64,000 nt of DNA from Palaemon carinicauda (lineage: Eukaryota; Arthropoda; Malacostraca; Decapoda; Palaemonidae). The stretch spans positions 25,818,211 through 25,882,210 of the forward strand of contig NC_090765.1 in NCBI RefSeq assembly GCF_036898095.1. Reading direction: 5' to 3'. Below the pieces are notes generated by a model that was not told the DNA's origin, did not search any database, and saw only the letters and a list, made by a program, of their open reading frames with translations. Shown here one piece after another: positions 1-10,785 of the stretch (the first letter of the stretch is position 1; each line of letters opens with the position of its first letter). A program made the position numbers and the translations under genes.

Positions 1-263
1 AGCCTCAGCCCATCTACTAACATCCAAACTTGCTGAAAACCACATCTCTCAACATACAACCCTTTTGGTTGAATCTGCCAGGTAAATAAGCATTATTACT
101 TGTTTTGAGTTATCATTCGACATGTAAAAACTAAATATTGACAGCAATGATTTTTTGGCTGTCCCGTCTATCAAAAAAAAATTGATGCCGCCCATATTTT
201 ATGACAATTGACAAGCCAAAATACTTAAATAGGATTCATGAGCGTCAAATGGCGAAATAACAC
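1..263. other. Unassigned AT-rich DNA
   Basis: I see no coding region, structured RNA or repeat boundary I can defend here. The split SINE begins at about 264. Confidence 0.5.
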
Positions 264-447
264 GGATAAGGACACTCCAAAATCAAACCACTGTTCTCTG
301 GTCTTGGGTAGTGCCATAGCCTTTGTACCGTGGTCTTTTACTGTCTTAGATCAGAGTTCTCTAGCTTGAGGGTACACTTGGGCACAGTATTTTATCTTAT
401 TTCTCTTCCTCTTGTTTTGTTAAAGTTTTTATAGTTATATAGATATA
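264..447 (+). mobile_element. SINE, 5' portion (split copy 1)
   Basis: This is the front part of a dispersed element seen three times in the window. It begins near 'gacactccaaaatcaaa' and continues through 'cttgagggtacac' and 'cttgttttgttaaagttttt'. The same order of sequence occurs at 40899-41013 (plus strand) and 48957-49060 (minus strand). It stops abruptly at 447, where a different element begins, and the expected continuation ('ttattttaa...cttgtttcctttcctcactgg') is found at 10606. I infer one SINE copy interrupted by a 10.16-kb insertion. The 5' end is approximate and I did not identify a polymerase III promoter. Confidence 0.7.
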
Positions 448-892
448 GTAGGGTAAGGCAATTTTGGACAGAGGCAATTTTGGACAAGTAAGGCAAATAT
501 TGGACAGATACAATATCTCTAAAACTATTTATAATTTTCGGAAACTATAATGCTATTAGAAATTGCACAACCTTCTACTTTATAAATATTAGTATGTCTG
601 ATTTTTAAAAAGTATTAAGTACCCCTACATAAATTGTTGAATATGGGTGTCCAATAATTGCCTCACCTTCATTTTAGGGTTTCTCAGAAATAATACTTAA
701 AATTATTTTTTTCTAACAAAAATTAGTGGATGATGCTAAAGGAAGGTTTAAAATAAAAAATGAATGAAAAAATATGGAATATCTAGTGTCCAATTTTGCC
801 TCGCCTTGAAAAATGGTAAGGCAATTTTGGACACTTAATTTAAAAAAAGCATCAATTCATAATGTTAAATTATTAAGTAATATATTTTGTAA

Positions 893-912
893 ACTATCTA
901 TCTATCTATCTA

Positions 913-966
<54 letters not shown>
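893..966. repeat. (TATC)n(TA)n microsatellite
   Basis: A short run of tatc/ctat units passes directly into about 25 TA units. Open reading frames through it are artefacts of the repeat. Confidence 0.95.
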
Positions 967-969
<3 letters not shown>

Positions 970-1837
970 TCTTAATAATTTTAACAAGAAATATAGATAA
1001 ATGATAGTTCTTTGAAAATATTTTCTATCATTTATTTCAATAGAAAATCATATTGATTTATAAGAAAATAAAAAAGAAAAAAGTTTTCTTTTCATAGAAA
1101 ATGATAATCAAACCTATTACTAATGAGAAAATAGGAACAAGTACAAAATTGGAAATAAAGGTGAACAATTCAATATATACTATAGCCATATACGTGACAA
1201 TTTAAATGCTTGAATATATGACTGGTCTATTTAATTCAACCAAATGCTAAAAAAACAGCTTCAGTTCTTTTAAATATACCACTAAACATTCTCTTTGAGG
1301 CATGGGTTCCATAAATAAAGGACCATTAATTCCATCAGTAATTTGAAAAAGCTATGTATCCGTTTGGTGGTCTGGATACTCCTCTACTCGTAATGCCCGG
1401 CAGTTGATCTTACTGGAATTAGTATGGACCGGCAGGGGTCACTTGCCTTATTTAGATAGGCGCTGCGCATCGCTAAGATACTGGCTATTCTTTGATGAAT
1501 TTAGCCTATGAATCCTCTATGGATTTAGTCAGTGTATGGAAAACGAAAATGAAAGAATTGCCCCCAGTCCCGGCCGCAGTGGGTTGCTAAGAAACTCCCG
1601 GTTTGTAAATACTAAATAAAAATTGAAAATTGGTAATTGAAATGTTAGAACCATGAATCAAACTGGGAAGTTACAGTTAGTAGAGAATGAATTTATGAAA
1701 TATAGTTTGGATATCTTGGCCCTAAGGAACAGATGGAGTTAGAAGAGAAGGGGTAGGAATAATGATGATGACACCAAGAGCAGAAAAGGCATTAACCAAA
1801 TGGAGAGCTGTAGGTAGCAGATTGTTACTTACAAAAA

Positions 1838-1911
1838 TTATTATTATTATAGTTATAGTTATAGTTATAGTTATAGTTATAGTTGTTGTTGTTGTTGTTG
1901 TTGTTGTTGTT
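1838..1911. repeat. (ATT)n / (ATAGTT)n / (GTT)n compound microsatellite
   Basis: Trinucleotide 'att', hexanucleotide 'atagtt' and trinucleotide 'gtt' units follow one another without interruption. Confidence 0.9.
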
Positions 1912-1986
1912 ATGAGTTATTAGGGCCTATTGAAATCAGAGAAAAAAAAAAAGAGAATTTTTCGCGAGTCCTAAACGGCTTCGGGA

Positions 1987-2165
1987 GAAAATCTTCGTGC
2001 ATCTCCAAAAGGATTCAGAAGAAATTTCCATAGACTTAGCGTGGAATTCTGAATGATTCCAGAAATCTCTGAACGATTTCGGAAGAAAATCTTCCCGAAT
2101 CTCCTCTCCAAATGACTTCAGAAGAAATAGCCGTAGACTTAGCATAGAGTTCTGAATGACCCCAG
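1987..2165. repeat. Two diverged ~100-bp direct repeats
   Basis: Two copies start at about 1987 and 2085 and share 'gaaaatcttc', 'cttcagaagaaat' and 'tagacttagc' in the same order, ending with 'ttctgaatga'. A minus-strand reading frame runs through both but resembles no protein I know. Confidence 0.6.
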
Positions 2166-2279
2166 AACGGAATCTTCCCGGAGTAGTTCTGGACGGCTCC
2201 GCCCCGAATTCCAAAAGACTTCTGAAGACCTGATCTCTCTCTCTTTTTTTAAAACATACCTTGCAACACCTCACGATGT

Positions 2280-2879
2280 GTATGTACTGTAGCTATGGAA
2301 GTTTACGCAGTGAACATTGGGAGGAGGATTTCACTTTACTCACCGAGTTCGCGTTCTGGCGGAACAGGTAACTGACTATGAGAATTTTGTTACAGCTACA
2401 GGATGAACTGGAGGCTATTCGGAACACCTTCATCTAGAGATAGTTTGGATAGGTGCTGCCGAAGTTGGCGAGCTTTGAAGATCGTAACGTAAGCGCCTTG
2501 AAGGATAATTTGCTTGCGGTTTAGCGACGATGTCCTATAATTGGATTGCATTGGTGCAAAGCGGTGAGCGACGTGTGTTTCTTCAAAATTCGGCATTGAA
2601 GATAGAACATATCAGGGCAGCATTGGTAAATATATTGTGTTGCTCTTCGTTAACTTTAGTGTGAAGGCGTATAGTATATGCCGAGAAATCAATGGCATCC
2701 ATGCCTTTACCCATCGCCCTTATAGGTAAAGACATGAAATCCATCGATTTCTCCGAGGAATCTGACGAACCGAGGACAAACAGCAATTAAATGTCTCTTG
2801 AAATTTCGAAGGAGACTGGCGAACTAAGCAAAGAAGATCTTGAAAAAATTATAAAAGACAGAAGAGAATAGAGACGGAA
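2280..2879. other. Unassigned DNA
   Basis: Two overlapping short minus-strand frames (2396-2596 and 2583-2786) have no recognisable motif. I see no splice structure or repeat and cannot assign a function. Confidence 0.4.
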
Positions 2880-5065
2880 AGCCTTTATATGAAGAAGTAT
2901 AAAAAATAGCCTTTAATTATAGAGGTAAGTCACCTAAAAACTGAGGTCAAATAGCCTCTACTATTAGCGGTTAGTCACATTAAAACAGAGGTCTCAAAGA
3001 ACCTCTAGTGCTAGAAATAAAGCACCCAAAAGTAAAGGTCAAAGAGCTTTTAATGTTAGAGGTAAGGGGATTAAAATAAAGGTCAAAGAAACTCTAATGC
3101 TAGAGTATAGCACCTCAAAATAGAGGTCAAAGAACCTCTAATGCTAAAAGTTTAAGGAGCCTCAAAACAGAGGTCAAAGAGCCTCTAGTGTTAAAAGTAA
3201 GGAGCCTCAAAATAGAGGTCAAAGAGCCTCTAATGCTAAAAGTAAGGAGCCTCACAATAGAGGTCAAAGAGCCTCTAATGCTAAAAGTAAGGAGCCTCAA
3301 AATAGAGGTCAAACAGCCTCTAATGCTAAAAGTAAGGAGCCTCAAAATAGAGGTCAAAGACCCTCTAATGCTAAAAGTAAGAAGCCCCAAAATAGAGGTC
3401 AAAGAGCCTCTAGTGCTTAAAGTATGGAGCCTCAAAATAGAGGTCAAAGAGCCTCTAATGCTAAAAGTAAGGAGCCTCAAAATAGAGGTCAAACGGCCTT
3501 TAATGCTAAAAGTAAGGAGCCTCAAAATAAAGGTCAAAGAGCCTCTAATGCCTAAACGTAAGAAGCCTCAAAATAGAGGTCAAAGAGCCTCTAATGCCTT
3601 AAGTATGGAGCCTAAAAATAGAGGTGAAAGAGCTTCTAATAATAAAAGTAAGGAGCCTCAAAATAGAGGTCAAAGACCCTCTAATGCTAAAAGTAAGGAA
3701 CCTCAAAATAGAGGTCAAAGAGCCTCTAATGCTAAACATAAGAAGCCTCAAAATACAGGTCAAAGACCCTCTAATGCTAAAAGTAAGGAGCCTCAAAATA
3801 GAGGTCAAATACCCTCTAATGCTAAAAGTAAGGAGCCTCAAAATAGAGGTCAAAGAGCCTCTACTGCAGGAGATACTGCACCTCAAAATCGAGGTCAAAG
3901 ACCCTCTAATGCTAAAAGTAAGAGTCTCAAAATAGAGGTTAAAGAGCCTCTAACGCTAAAAGTAAGGAGCCTCAAAATAGGTCAAAGAGCCTCTAATGTT
4001 AAATGTAAGGAGCCTCTAAACAGAGGTCAAAGAGCCTCTAATGCTAAAAGTAAAGAGCCTAAAAATAGAGGTCAAAGAGACTCTAAAGATAGAAGTGAGC
4101 AGCCTCAAAATAGAGGTCAAAGATCCTCTAATGCTAAAAGTAAGGAGCCTCAAAATAGAGGTCAAATACCCTCTAATGCTAAACCTACGGAGCCTCAAAA
4201 TAGAGGTCAAAGAGCCTCTAATGCTAAAAGTAAGGAACATCAAAACAGAGGTCAAAGACCATCTAATGCTAAACGCAAGGAGCCTCAAAATGGAGGTCAA
4301 AGACCCTCTAATACTAAAAGAAGTCTCAAAATAGAGGTCAAAGAGCCTCTAATGCTAAAAGTAAGGACCCTTAAAATAAGAGGTCAAAGAGCCTCTAATA
4401 CTAAAAGTAAGAATCCTCAAAATAGAGATCAAAGAGCCTTTAATGCTCAAAGTAAGGAGCCTCAAAATAGAGGTCAAAGACCCTTTAATGCTAAAAGTAA
4501 GGAGCCTCAAAATAGGGGTCAAAGACCCTCTAATGCTAAAAGTAAGGAGCCTCAAAATAGAGGTCAAACAGCCTCTAATGCTAAAAGTAAGGAGCCTCAA
4601 AATAGAGGTCAAAGACCCTCTAATGCTAAAAGTGAGTAGTCTCAAAATAGAGGTCAAAGAGCCTCTAATGCTAAACGTAGGGAGCCTCAAAATAGAGGTA
4701 AAAACCCTCTAATGCTCAAAGTAAGGAACCTTAAAATAGAGGTCAAAGAGCCTCTAATGCTTAAAGTAAGGAGCCTCAAAATGGAGGTCAAAGACCCTCT
4801 AATGCTCAAAGTAAGGATCCTCAAAATAGAGGTCAAAGAGCCTCTAATGCTAGAGGTAAAGCACTTCAAATTAGAGATCAAAGAACATATAATGCTAAGA
4901 TTATAGTACCTCAAAATAGAGGTCATAGAGCCCTTACTACTAAAGGTATGGCAACTCAAAATAGAGCTTAAATATCCTCTAATGTTAAGTATGGCACATC
5001 AAAATAAAAGGTCAAAGAGCCTCTAATGCTAGAGGTAAGGTACCTCAAAATAGAGGCCAAATAGT
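2880..5065. repeat. 45-bp minisatellite, about 48 units
   Basis: Roughly 2.2 kb of tandem units with a consensus period of 45 bases, built around 'gtaaggagcctcaaaataga', then 'ggtcaaagagcctctaatgct'. Units near both edges (2900-3120 and 4860-5060) are more diverged, while the centre is homogeneous. Each unit contains gagg/cctc segments that can pair with each other. Because 45 is a multiple of three, open frames persist in several frames on both strands (for example 3188-4639, plus). A translated unit reads MLKVRSLKIEVKEPL in one frame. Small indels move the repeat between frames, and opposite-strand frames are open too, so I treat the frames as a by-product and not a protein gene. Confidence 0.93.
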
Positions 5066-5364
5066 CTGGCCTATTCTTTGTATATTTACCCTACGCATTG
5101 GTTTCCTGTGCACCAGCGCTTTTCTGCGCCTTCACCAAAAACTGTGCTTCAGCAGAAACTGAGCACCAGCAGCATCCTGTGCGCCAACGCTCCAGTACTC
5201 TCCTTCGCACTCGCGTGAGAGGCAAAAAGAATGAAAACTTTTTGACAGGTTAAAATTGCCCCGTTCCCCTCCCCGCAAACGCATGACAGCATGCCCGCCG
5301 GGCAAAAAGGGAAGAGGCTTCACAGAAGGGTTCAAGATCCCGAAGATTTCATCTTCCAAGGCGA
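5066..5364. other. Unassigned GC-richer spacer
   Basis: The spacer between the minisatellite and the RTE LINE is noticeably richer in G and C than its surroundings. It may be a 5' piece of the LINE or another repeat fragment. No motif decides this. Confidence 0.35.
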
Positions 5365-5444
5365 ATCAAATGATTCCCCTGAAGAAAGGAAAGATGAATA
5401 CTATGAAGAACTGCAGAGAATAATAGGTGAGAACCTAGAGAGAT

Positions 5445-5876
5445 ATGAAAATTGTGATTAATGACTTCAATGCTAAAGTTGGAAGGAATAATCAAGGGAT
5501 AGAAAATGTGATGGGTGTTGAAGTTCTTGGTGAAGTTGCAAATGAAAATGGGGCAAATTTTTTAAGTTATTGTTCAACCAACAATCTTGTTACTGGAGGT
5601 ACTCTTTTCCAGCACAAGGAGAGCCACAAATATACAAGGACTTCACCAAGTGGTAATTACAAATATCAAATAGATCACATAGCCATTGATAAAGAGAGAA
5701 GGAGGACTCTGGGAAATGTAACAAGCTATAGAAGTGCAGTTATTGGTAGTGATCACCAGCTCCCCATTGCCACACAAATATTAAAACTGAAAGAGTCCAA
5801 CAGAAATGTAGATAGAATACCTAAGTTTGATACAACTAAGCTTCTAGAGGATGAGCACAGAAATCTTTGTAACTGA
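5445..5876 (+). pseudogene. RTE endonuclease domain fragment
   Basis: 143 codons homologous to the second half of an apurinic-like endonuclease from RTE retrotransposons. Visible signatures are NDFNAKVG at the start (the DFNAKVG motif with its catalytic-region Asp and Asn), the TNNLVTGGTLF stretch, QIDHIAID, and SDHQLPIA near the end (the SDH motif with the catalytic His). In an active LINE this domain nicks target DNA to prime reverse transcription. A frameshift just upstream separates it from earlier LINE sequence (5370-5440, EERKDEYYEELQ in another frame), and the frame stops at 5876. Not functional alone. Confidence 0.85.
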
Positions 5877-6240
5877 ATGTAGGAATCGATTTACAGTCTT
5901 AAGAGACTTTAAGATACGAAGTTTTGGAACATGCAGTTACAAGGAGAAAACCATGGATATCAAGTGATACTTGGGATACTATAAAAAGAAGACAAAGACA
6001 GAAATTGATTTCTTAAAGTTTTCGATGAAGTAATGAAAATTACAAGGCAGAACATGCCAAGCATTTCAGTATTGATAGTGATGTCAAAAGAAATATCAGG
6101 AATGATTGGAGAGAATATTTAGACAGAAAAGCAGATGAGTGGCTTTGTTGTAGGAATTGCTCTTGGAATTATTAATGAAATCTCTACGGGAAAAAAGAAG
6201 CATATACCCATCAAAAAGAAAGATGGATCCGTTATAACAA

Positions 6241-7794
6241 AAGAACATGAAGAAAAGTAACGTTGGATTGAACACTTTAGTGACGTCATGAATAGGAAAT
6301 ACGAAAGGAATAATTTGGTTGATATACCTGAAACTGATGAAGACCTTGATGTGCCCATGAATGAATTAGGTGTGTTTGAAGTCGAAGCTAGTCTTAAAAA
6401 AAAAAACTCAAAAGATGGAAAACCCCTGGATACGAAGGAATAACTGCCGAGATGATATTGCCTGAAAATAAAGTGACTCCCAGATTACCTACAAGATTAT
6501 TTTGTAGAATGTGGCGTGAAGAGGTAAAGCCTTATGTATGGGAGCTAGGAGTGCTGGTGAAAATGACACAAAAAGATCTGACTGATTGCAATCATTACAG
6601 AGGCATCACACTTACGTCAGCTGTCATGAAAATATATAGAATGCTCATTCTAAAGAGACTAGAGAGAAAGATTGATGAAAAGTTGAGAGATGAACAAGCA
6701 GGATTTAGAAAAGGAAGAAGTTGTACTGACCAAATTTTCATTTAAGACATGTGGTACAGCAATATATAGAATATAGAATTCCACTTTTTATGGTATATGT
6801 GGGCTATGAAAAAGCTTTTGGTTATGTGCTCTGGCATTTTGTGGAGAGTCCTGCGACATTATGGAGTTCCTCTCAAATATGTAAATTTAATTGTCTGTTC
6901 ATAAGCATAGCAAATGCAAAGTTAATGTTAGTGGCGTCTTATCAAACGAATTTCCAGTGAAAAGTGGAGTACTCTAAGGGAATGTGTTGTTACCTATGTT
7001 GTTTATCCTCCTCATAGATTTTGTAATGCATAGATCGGTTGGGGATGGTGGAGAAGGATTGGACTGGATTGGTAACAGAAAATTAGGAGACCTAGAGTAT
7101 GCTGATGACGCTGTCCTAATTAGCAGAACACCACAGGGCTTGAAAAGCTTGCTTACCAGAATGCATGAAAAATCACATGAGGTTGGGCTCGAGATAAATA
7201 GAAGAAAGACAGATGATGAGAACGGAATATGCAATGGAAGATGAAATATCTTTGGAAGGATAAAGGATTGAGGTAGAATTATTTAAATATTTAGGAACTT
7301 TGATATCTAATATAGGAGCTTTAGAATTTGAGTTTAATGAAAGATTGAAAAAAGCAAATCAGAGGATGGCTAGGTTAAGTCAAATTTGGAAATCAGGTCG
7401 CCTAAAATTACATATAATAATCAGGCTATATATCAGTTTAGTGAGATCAGGGCTACTGTATGGTCGTGAATCTTGGTATATTAATGAAACTCATTTTGAA
7501 GATTTGAGAACAAAGCCCTCAGAAGAATATTGGGTGTTAAATGACAGGACAGGATTAGAAATGAAACTAAGAGAGATTACTCGAGCGCCACATGTGGATG
7601 AGATCATGGTGAGGGGTAGATGGAGATGGTTTGGGGATGCTCTTTGTTCTCCCTCAGAAACATTAGTTCACCAAACTTTAAACTGGCCTCCACAAGGCAC
7701 TAGAAGAGTTGGAAGACTCAGGACTATAAAGCATGAAGTAGGATATTGTGATTGGAGAAGTATTGAATTAAAAGCTGAAGATAGAGACAACTAG
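6241..7794 (+). pseudogene. RTE reverse transcriptase, fragmented
   Basis: A reverse transcriptase in at least four frame pieces. Before the core is a linker with HFSDVMN (from about 6270) and a degraded GKTPG-like stretch near 6420. Piece 6452-6745 carries HYRGITLTS and DEQAGFRKGRSCTDQIF (RT finger and palm motifs). Piece 6751-6960 holds the YEKAFG remnant of the first catalytic Asp region (Asp lost). Piece 6984-7244 has EYADDAVLIS, the catalytic YADD box. Piece 7300-7794 has YGRESW and GRWRWFGDAL, the usual RTE C-terminal region. Separate frames and the lost Asp mean it cannot encode an active enzyme. Confidence 0.87.
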
Positions 7795-7855
7795 CGAAAT
7801 CTAATTGAGGCCCTTTGCGTCAATAGGCGTGGGAGGAGATGATGATGATGATATG

Positions 7856-8571
7856 TGAGCAGTGGCTTCAAGCATCTAGCTCAAGGCGAGTCACTTAGCC
7901 TCCTTCTTCCTCTAAAAACCCTTTTGTTGCTCTACCAATGCAAAATAATGGACGATCCTTAATATCTTCCAAAATAATTTGAATTTCTTTTTTATTTCTC
8001 TTATTTTAGGTATAAATAAATCCTTATCATTCACTATCGGGACTATCCTAGCAGTTCAATTATCACTATTTATTACCTGGTCAATTTAGATTTTTTTTAT
8101 ATTTACGTTAGTGTTTGCAGACATTTTTTCTTAAAGAATCGAGAGATATTTGGTTGCTTTGTATTTCCATGATTTGTCATGTTTCTATCTCTCTTTGAGT
8201 TTTTCCTTTTATTTTTCATTTCATCTTTTTTTCTTAAATCTTCGATTGTATCCCTTTCTTTTGTAGGTAAAATTATCTCTTTGATGGCTCGTTCATAGTA
8301 TGAGGTAACAATGATAAGAATAAAATGGATAGGTACAACTTAGGACGAATATTGTTTATGGGATCAGCTTTGCCCCTCCCTGACGTATCTATCATGCTGT
8401 TCACTCTGATGTTGCTCCATTTAATACCATATCAAAAAGGCAACATGACTGTTATCAACATGGAAATTAGCAGGAACAGTGAAAATATACTCTATTCTAA
8501 TTCCTGAAATTTTCATTTGTATATTTGAATTATTATAGGAACAATGAATTATTATTATTATTATTATTATT
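7856..8571. other. Unassigned AT-rich DNA with short (ATT)n
   Basis: No gene or defined repeat seen apart from a short 'att' tract (8549-8571) that abuts the following inverted repeat. Confidence 0.5.
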
Positions 8572-8848
8572 GAGTTAAAAGTAATGGCTGCATCGGCAGA
8601 TTTTATTTTCTTATCCAATTTTTCTATTTTCCGGGTAATTCTCTTCTCTAGAGCGCTACAATCAGCCAGCAGACTTGTATTTTGTGAGAATATACTTGAA
8701 AAGTCTTCCCGATTTTGTCATTCACCCGACTGATGAATTTTTCAAGTCTGCTGGCTGATTGTAGCGCTCTAGAGAAGAGAATTATCCGGAAAATAGAAAA
8801 ATTGGATAAGAAAATAAACTCTGCCGATGCAGCCATTACTTTTAACTC
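8572..8848. repeat. Near-perfect inverted repeat, 106-bp arms
   Basis: The arms are 8572-8677 and 8743-8848, with a 65-base spacer. I count 2 mismatches in 106. The right arm read on the plus strand could encode DCSALEKRIIRKIEKLDKKI followed by NSADAAITFNSTCLKEGLLP, which looks like a piece of a retroelement protein, although I cannot name it. The left arm is its mirror copy. The near-identity suggests a recent inverted duplication. An (att)n tract lies outside each arm. Confidence 0.92.
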
Positions 8849-8878
8849 AACCTGCCTAAAAGAGGGTCTCCTACCACG

Positions 8879-9810
8879 ATATTATTATTATTATTACTAT
8901 CCAAGCTAAAACCCTAGTTGGAAAAGCAAGATGCTATAAGCCCAGGGGCTCCAACAGGGAAAAATAGCCCAGTGAGGAAAGGAAATAAGGAAATAAATAA
9001 ATGAAGAGAACAAATTAACAATAAATCATTCTAAAATAAGTAACAACGTCAAAACAGACATGACATATATAAACTATTAACAACATCAAAAACAAATATG
9101 TCATAAATAGACTATAAAAAGACTCATGTCCGCCTGGTCAGCAAAAAAACATTTGCTCCAACTTTGAACTTTTGAAGTTCTACTGATTCAACCACCCGAT
9201 TAGGAAGATCATTCCACAACTTAGTAACAGCTGGAATAAAACTTCTAGAGTACTGCGTAGTATTGAGCCTCGTGATGGAGAAGGCCTGGCTATTAGAATT
9301 AACTGCCTGCCTAGTATTACGAACAGGATAGAATTGTCCAGGGAGATCTGAATGTAAAGGATGGTCAGAGTTATGAAAAATCTTATGCAATGAACTAATT
9401 GAACGACGGTGCCAGAGATTAATATCTAGATCAGGAATAAGAAATTTAATAGACCTTAAGTTTCTGTCCAACAAATTAAGATGAGAATCAGCAGCTGAAG
9501 ACCAGACAGGAGAACAATACTCAAAACAAGGTAGAATGAAAGAATTAAAACACTTCTTCAGAATAGATTGCTCACCGAAAATCTTGAAAGACTTTCTCAA
9601 TAAGCCTATTTTTTTGTGCAATTGAAGAAGACACAGACCTTATGTGTTTCTCAAAAGTAAATTTACTGTCGAGAATCACACCTAAAATTTTGAAAGAGTC
9701 ATACATATTTAAAGAAACAATATCAATACTGAGATCCGGATGTTGAGGAGCCACCGTCCTTGACCTACTTACAATCATACTTTGAGTTTTGTTAGGATTC
9801 AACTTCATAT
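8879..9810 (-). mobile_element. LINE (Jockey/CR1-like), 5'-truncated, with 3' tail
   Basis: Read on the minus strand, the element runs from about 9810 to an (aat)n tail at 8879-8895. It contains a reverse-transcriptase C-terminal region and a 3' untranslated segment of about 230 bases. Its last ~100 bases ('ttcctttcctcactgggcta' through 'cttttccaactagggtttta') match the 3' part of the SINE copies on this window. A second, shorter copy lies at 47000-47343. Truncation at the 5' end and a short 3' repeat tail are normal for target-primed insertion. Confidence 0.85.
9124..9808 (-). pseudogene. LINE reverse transcriptase, C-terminal part
   Basis: Two overlapping minus frames make up the end of a Jockey/CR1-like reverse transcriptase. 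The first (9808 to 9572) starts MKLNPNKTQSMIVSRS and contains FKILGVILDSKFTFEKHI, the usual LGV.LD motif after the YADD box. The YADD box itself is missing because of 5' truncation. The second (9621 to 9124) contains LPCFEYCSPVWSSAADSHL, LLDRNLRSI and the terminal WNDLPNRVVES. A frameshift near 9600 separates them, so the copy is inactive. Confidence 0.85.
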
Positions 9811-10171
9811 ATAGTAGAGTTTTTTTTTTTTAGATATTTCTAGCATTTGGGTTGACACCCCTCTCGAGGATGTTACCATGTTTTGGTCAATTTTTTAGAA
9901 GGTTTCACCCCCTGAGTGTCAACAGCTTTAAGAGTGTCCCCAGCATTAAATAACTTTTTGAAAATCATATCATAACCATCGAGCTAGAAAGAAACTTTTT
10001 TTTTTTAGTGTAACTCTCAGGGTGTCACTCACTTTTAGGGTGTCACCTTGGGCAGACACCCCTTTTACTGCACCCCTTATGTTTTTTATTTTTTATGATT
10101 ACATATATGTATATTTATACATAAAAGTATATTTGTGTGCTCGAATACAAAGTTTGATTTACATATTCATA
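9811..10171. other. Unassigned DNA rich in 'gtgtcacccc'-type motifs
   Basis: Several short, diverged repeats of 'tgtcaccc/tgacacccc' occur in both orientations (9850-10070), suggesting an old short inverted-repeat element. I could not define its ends. Confidence 0.35.
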
Positions 10172-10605
10172 TAGTAAGGCAAAATTGGACAGTTTTCAAA
10201 ACCATGGTCAGGCAAAATTGGACAGGCAAACTTCTCACTTTTTTCTTGGAGAGGCAAAATTGGACGATCTTGGATTACGGACACAAAAATTATGTAAGTC
10301 TATAATTTTTTTCTAGCATATTTATATTGATAGAGACCACAAATTGTCATAGTTTTCCCAACAGCGCGTTGGCGCTGAACGGAGATACAAAATTGCCTCA
10401 CTGTCCAAAATTGCCTTGCCTCTGAGATATTTTTTTTTATTACTGTAATACGAGAATTTCTAATTCTTTGATGATTATGAAACAAGCCATTTTTATAGAT
10501 GAGACCTCCCTCTCTTGAAAACATGTTTGGTATTTGGTCATAAATTATTAATATAGATTTTGTACAAAGGTTGCTAAAAAGGTGTCGAAAATTGCCTCAC
10601 CCTAC

Positions 10606-10742
10606 TATATTTATTTTAAAGTCGATACTATTCTTAAAATATCTTATTTTTCCTTGTTTCCTTTCCTCACTGGCCTATTTTCACTGTTGGAGCCCCTGGG
10701 CTTATAGCTATTGCTTTTCCAACTTAGGTTGTAGCTTACCAA

Positions 10743-10785
<43 letters not shown>

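Larger units (their letters stand above)
5365..7855 (+). mobile_element. RTE-clade LINE, 5'-truncated and decayed
   Basis: A non-LTR retrotransposon in the order endonuclease, linker, reverse transcriptase, C-terminal region. The endonuclease part resembles the RTE/CFDP2-type domain. The 3' end is a short (gat)n run (7840-7852), typical of RTE elements. The open frame is broken repeatedly by frameshifts and stops. The N-terminal half of the endonuclease is missing, so this is a dead, 5'-truncated copy. It lies inside the 10-kb inverted-ended unit, so it is either cargo or a later insertion. Confidence 0.88.
448..10605. mobile_element. 10.16-kb unit with inverted ends inside a SINE
   Basis: The left end reads 'gtagggtaaggcaattttgg' (from 448). 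The right end, read on the opposite strand from 10605, is 'gtagggtgaggcaattttcg'. They are near-identical terminal inverted repeats of about 23 bases. Both ends abut a TA/TATA sequence (444-447 and 10606-10609), as expected for a Tc1/mariner/pogo-like TA target. Near both ends the motif 'aggcaa(t/a)ttttggaca' recurs in both orientations (471, 490, 648, 786, 814; 10172, 10209, 10249, 10390). Positions 786-834 form a hairpin of two facing copies. The two halves of one SINE flank the unit, which argues for a single insertion. No transposase was recognised inside, so it would be non-autonomous. Alternative: two separate short elements that happen to bracket this DNA. Confidence 0.6.

Noticed and set aside
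3188..4639. 483-codon plus-strand open frame as a repeat protein gene
   Set aside because: It is the 45-bp minisatellite read through; equally open frames exist on the other strand, copies shift frame, and there is no promoter or splice context.
2880..5065. Regular repeats as a CRISPR array
   Set aside because: Units are contiguous with no unique spacers and the genome is eukaryotic.
5066..5095. Fragment resembling another part of the SINE family ('tagtctggcctattctttgt')
   Set aside because: Recognised only from memory of related repeats; too short to annotate from this window.
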